Assembly: GCF_042676045.1 (NCBI RefSeq)
Contig: NZ_JBHTJV010000012.1
Span: 62,001-126,000, forward strand
Direction of reading: 5' to 3'
Length of the DNA stretch: 64,000 nt
Source of the DNA: Pseudahrensia aquimaris
GTDB taxonomy: Bacteria > Pseudomonadota > Alphaproteobacteria > Rhizobiales > Rhizobiaceae
Each line of letters begins with the position of its first letter. Position 1 is the stretch's first letter. Position numbers and translations under genes: made by a program. Shown in pieces: positions 62,034 through 64,000 of the stretch. The notes beneath the pieces were generated by a model. The model was not told the DNA's origin and did no database searches. It worked only from the letters and a program-made list of their open reading frames with translations.

Positions 62034-63683
62034 ATGGCTGTTAGTGCCAACAAACTGGAATTGCTGCAGATTGCTGATGCCGTCGCCCGTGAGAAGGTGA
62101 TCGACAAGCAGATCGTTATCGACGCCATGGCGGACGCCATCGAAAAAGCTGCCAAGTCGCGCTACGGGCTTGAGACCAACATTCGCGTTGAAGTGAACCA
62201 GCAAACCGGTGAAATCAAACTCCAGCGGCTTTTGGAAGTTGTCGACAAAGTCGAGGACTACAACACGCAGATTGATTTGGAATCAGCCAAGCTGAAGAAC
62301 GATGCAGCGAAGATCGGCGACCACATCGGCGAAACATTGCCGCCGATGGATTTTGGCCGTATCGCTGCTCAATCCGCTAAACAGGTTATCGTGCAGAAAG
62401 TGCGTGACGCCGAGCGTGATCGCCAGTTCGAAGAATTTAAAGACCGCGTTGGCGAAATCATCAACGGCACAGTCAAACGAGTGGAATACGGCAACGTGAT
62501 CGTCGATCTGGGCCGTGCGGAAGCGATTATCCGCCGCGACGAGATGATCCCGCGCGAGACTTATCGCTACGGCGACCGCGTCCGCGCTTACATCTACGAT
62601 GTGCGCCGCGAACAGCGTGGACCGCAGATTTTCATGTCACGCACCCACCCGCAGTTCATGGCCAAGCTGTTTCAGATGGAAGTGCCGGAAATTTATGACG
62701 GCGTGATTGAAATCCGTGCTGTTGCCCGCGATCCTGGTTCGCGCGCCAAAATTGCCGTCATTTCAAATGACAGCGGCATTGATCCTGTCGGCGCTTGCGT
62801 CGGTATGCGCGGTTCGCGCGTGCAGGCTGTTGTCGGCGAATTGCAGGGCGAGAAAATCGATATCATTCCTTGGTCTGAAGATGCCGCAGGCTTCATCGTC
62901 AACGCGCTTCAGCCTGCCGAAGTGGCCAAGGTTGTTCTGGACGAAGAAAAAGAGCGCATTGAGGTTGTTGTGCCGGACGAGCAGCTTTCGCTCGCCATTG
63001 GCCGCCGCGGCCAAAACGTACGTCTGGCTTCACAGCTGACCGGTTGGGATATCGATATTCTGACGGAAGAAGAAGAATCCGGTCGCCGTCAGGCAGAATT
63101 CAACGCTAACACCGCTAAATTCACCGACGCGTTGAATGTCGATGAAATGGTGGCGCAATTGCTAGCGTCTGAAGGTTTCACAGACGTGGAAGAAGTCGCG
63201 TATGTTGAACCTGATGAAATTGCAATGATCGAAGGTTTTGACGACGATACGGCTGGCGAACTTCAAGCCCGCGCCCGCGAATTCCTTGAAAAACAGGAAA
63301 ATGCGCTTGATGAGGAACGCAAAGCGCTTGGCGTTGCCGATGATCTGCGTGAAGTGCCGGGTATGACCACAGCTATGATGGTGGCGCTTGGCAAGAGCGA
63401 AGATGAGATCAAGACCCTGGATGATTTTGCCGGTTGCATAGCCGACGACCTCATCGGCTGGAACGAACGCAAGGATGGCGAAAACATTCGCCATGCCGGT
63501 ATTCTCGACAGTTTTGGTCTGTCGCGCGTTCAGGCGGACGAGATGATTATGGCAGCCCGATTGGCCTCTGGCATGGTGACGGAAGAAGACCTTCGTGAGC
63601 CAGAGCCGGAAGTCGAAGAAGAAGTTGTCGAAGAGGATGCCCGTCCAGCGGTCATCAACGTGATCGAGGACACCACAGTCTGA
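62034..63683 (+). CDS. nusA: Transcription termination/antitermination factor NusA
   Basis: 549 residues. Order: N-terminal RNA polymerase-binding domain (ELLQIADAVAREKVIDKQIV), S1 domain (IINGTVKRVEYGNVIVDLGR), KH1/KH2 (PVGACVGMRGSRVQAVVGEL; LSLAIGRRGQNVRLASQLTG) and two C-terminal acidic-repeat helix-hairpin domains. An acidic tail EPEPEVEEEVVEEDARP closes the protein. GGAGAAG precedes the ATG. Confidence 0.97.
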   Translation: MAVSANKLELLQIADAVAREKVIDKQIVIDAMADAIEKAAKSRYGLETNIRVEVNQQTGEIKLQRLLEVVDKVEDYNTQIDLESAKLKNDAAKIGDHIGETLPPMDFGRIAAQSAKQVIVQKVRDAERDRQFEEFKDRVGEIINGTVKRVEYGNVIVDLGRAEAIIRRDEMIPRETYRYGDRVRAYIYDVRREQRGPQIFMSRTHPQFMAKLFQMEVPEIYDGVIEIRAVARDPGSRAKIAVISNDSGIDPVGACVGMRGSRVQAVVGELQGEKIDIIPWSEDAAGFIVNALQPAEVAKVVLDEEKERIEVVVPDEQLSLAIGRRGQNVRLASQLTGWDIDILTEEEESGRRQAEFNANTAKFTDALNVDEMVAQLLASEGFTDVEEVAYVEPDEIAMIEGFDDDTAGELQARAREFLEKQENALDEERKALGVADDLREVPGMTTAMMVALGKSEDEIKTLDDFAGCIADDLIGWNERKDGENIRHAGILDSFGLSRVQADEMIMAARLASGMVTEEDLREPEPEVEEEVVEEDARPAVINVIEDTTV

Positions 63684-63720
63684 TCGAGCGCGGCTCGTGA
63701 AAGACCTTGGAGAAGCAAAA

Positions 63721-64000
63721 ATGGCCGAGCGGACATGCATCGTCACCCGCTCGGTCCGTGAACCGGGAGAACTGATCCGGTTCGTGGCGGGCCCGGACGG
63801 CATGGTTGTGCCGGACCTGAAGAACAATCTGCCAGGCCGTGGCGTGTGGGTAACTGCAAGCAGAGCGATGGTGGACGAAGCCGTGGCGAAGAAGGCCTTT
63901 GCAAGAGGGCTGAAAGCGCCAGTTAAGGCAGATAAGAATTTGGGGGAACAGGTGGACAGCTTGCTCTCTCAAATCGCTCTTGGAGCGCTTGGCTTTGCCC
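63721..64000 (+). CDS. ylxR: YlxR-type RNA-binding protein, 3' end outside the window
   Basis: The open frame runs from ATG 63721 (GGAG at 63708-63711) to the window end without a stop. Its first residues, MAERTCIVTRSV, then GELIRFVAGPDG and NNLPGRGVWVTASR, match the DUF448/YlxR RNA-binding fold that normally lies between nusA and infB. In related alphaproteobacteria a C-terminal L7Ae-like domain follows; the last visible residues (LLSQIALGALGFA) fit the linker to such a domain. Partial gene. Confidence 0.88.
   Translation, partial: MAERTCIVTRSVREPGELIRFVAGPDGMVVPDLKNNLPGRGVWVTASRAMVDEAVAKKAFARGLKAPVKADKNLGEQVDSLLSQIALGALGFA

Noticed and set aside
1..64000. CRISPR arrays, tRNA or rRNA genes, insertion sequences, integrase/attachment sites
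   Set aside because: No regularly spaced repeats, TTCGA-type tRNA arms, transposase or integrase reading frames were recognised by eye; a tRNA scan would be needed to exclude small RNA genes completely.

Overview
The window looks like one continuous piece of an alphaproteobacterial chromosome, most likely from a Hyphomicrobiales (Rhizobiales) member, possibly marine. The evidence is an Irr-type Fur regulator next to fabA-fabB-fabI, a SAM-II riboswitch in front of metA, a rimP-nusA-ylxR run, an lnt / Xre regulator / metK / trmB run, and PhaR/phasin genes. The TRAP transporter plus HpsN-like dehydrogenase and the class III PHA synthase fit a marine heterotroph. I cannot name a genus. No rRNA, tRNA, CRISPR array, insertion sequence or prophage was recognised. 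Gene density is high and most starts have a readable ribosome binding site.

Layout. (1) 1-5.3 kb: a TRAP large permease cut by the window edge, a histidinol-dehydrogenase-like enzyme (HpsN type), a Tat-exported metallo-beta-lactamase-fold protein and an MFS transporter. (2) 5.3-9.3 kb: SAM-II riboswitch with terminator, metA, an orphan BmpA-type ABC ATPase, a Gfo/Idh oxidoreductase and convergent 5-hydroxyisourate hydrolase. (3) 9.36-12.4 kb: zinc uptake, znuA facing znuC-znuB-zur across a palindromic Zur box. (4) 12.4-19.1 kb: inositol catabolism, an oxidoreductase and an IolE-like enzyme leftward, iolD-iolC-iolB-aldolase rightward. (5) 19.1-32.4 kb: aromatic catabolism. A tightly coupled paaABCDE-Z-X operon for phenylacetyl-CoA lies next to an AsnC regulator/4-hydroxyphenylpyruvate dioxygenase pair and hpaB, hpaR, hpaE, hpaD for the 4-hydroxyphenylacetate/homoprotocatechuate route. 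(6) 32.4-35.1 kb: an IorAB-type molybdenum hydroxylase.

(7) 35.2-46.2 kb: a polyhydroxyalkanoate block. A leftward five-gene operon runs ThDP-dependent acetolactate-synthase-like enzyme, iron alcohol dehydrogenase, phaE, phaC, CoA-transferase. Opposite it are a phasin gene and phaR, both with TGC-N3-GCA operators, followed by an alpha/beta hydrolase and a succinate-semialdehyde dehydrogenase. My main hypothesis is that this operon supplies its own unusual monomer to the synthase: 2-oxoacid to aldehyde to hydroxyacid to hydroxyacyl-CoA to polymer, for example 4-hydroxybutyrate from 2-oxoglutarate.

(8) 46.2-64 kb: mainly core genes. These are fabI-fabB-fabA with divergent irr, an SH3-domain secreted protein, a D-2-hydroxyacid dehydrogenase, lnt, an Xre regulator, metK, trmB, a CBS protein, a GNAT acetyltransferase, ppa, a chromate module (chrB-chrA), a MATE exporter, then rimP-nusA-ylxR behind a leader terminator. 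Five convergent gene pairs end on a shared four-base palindrome (CTAG four times, TTAA once).
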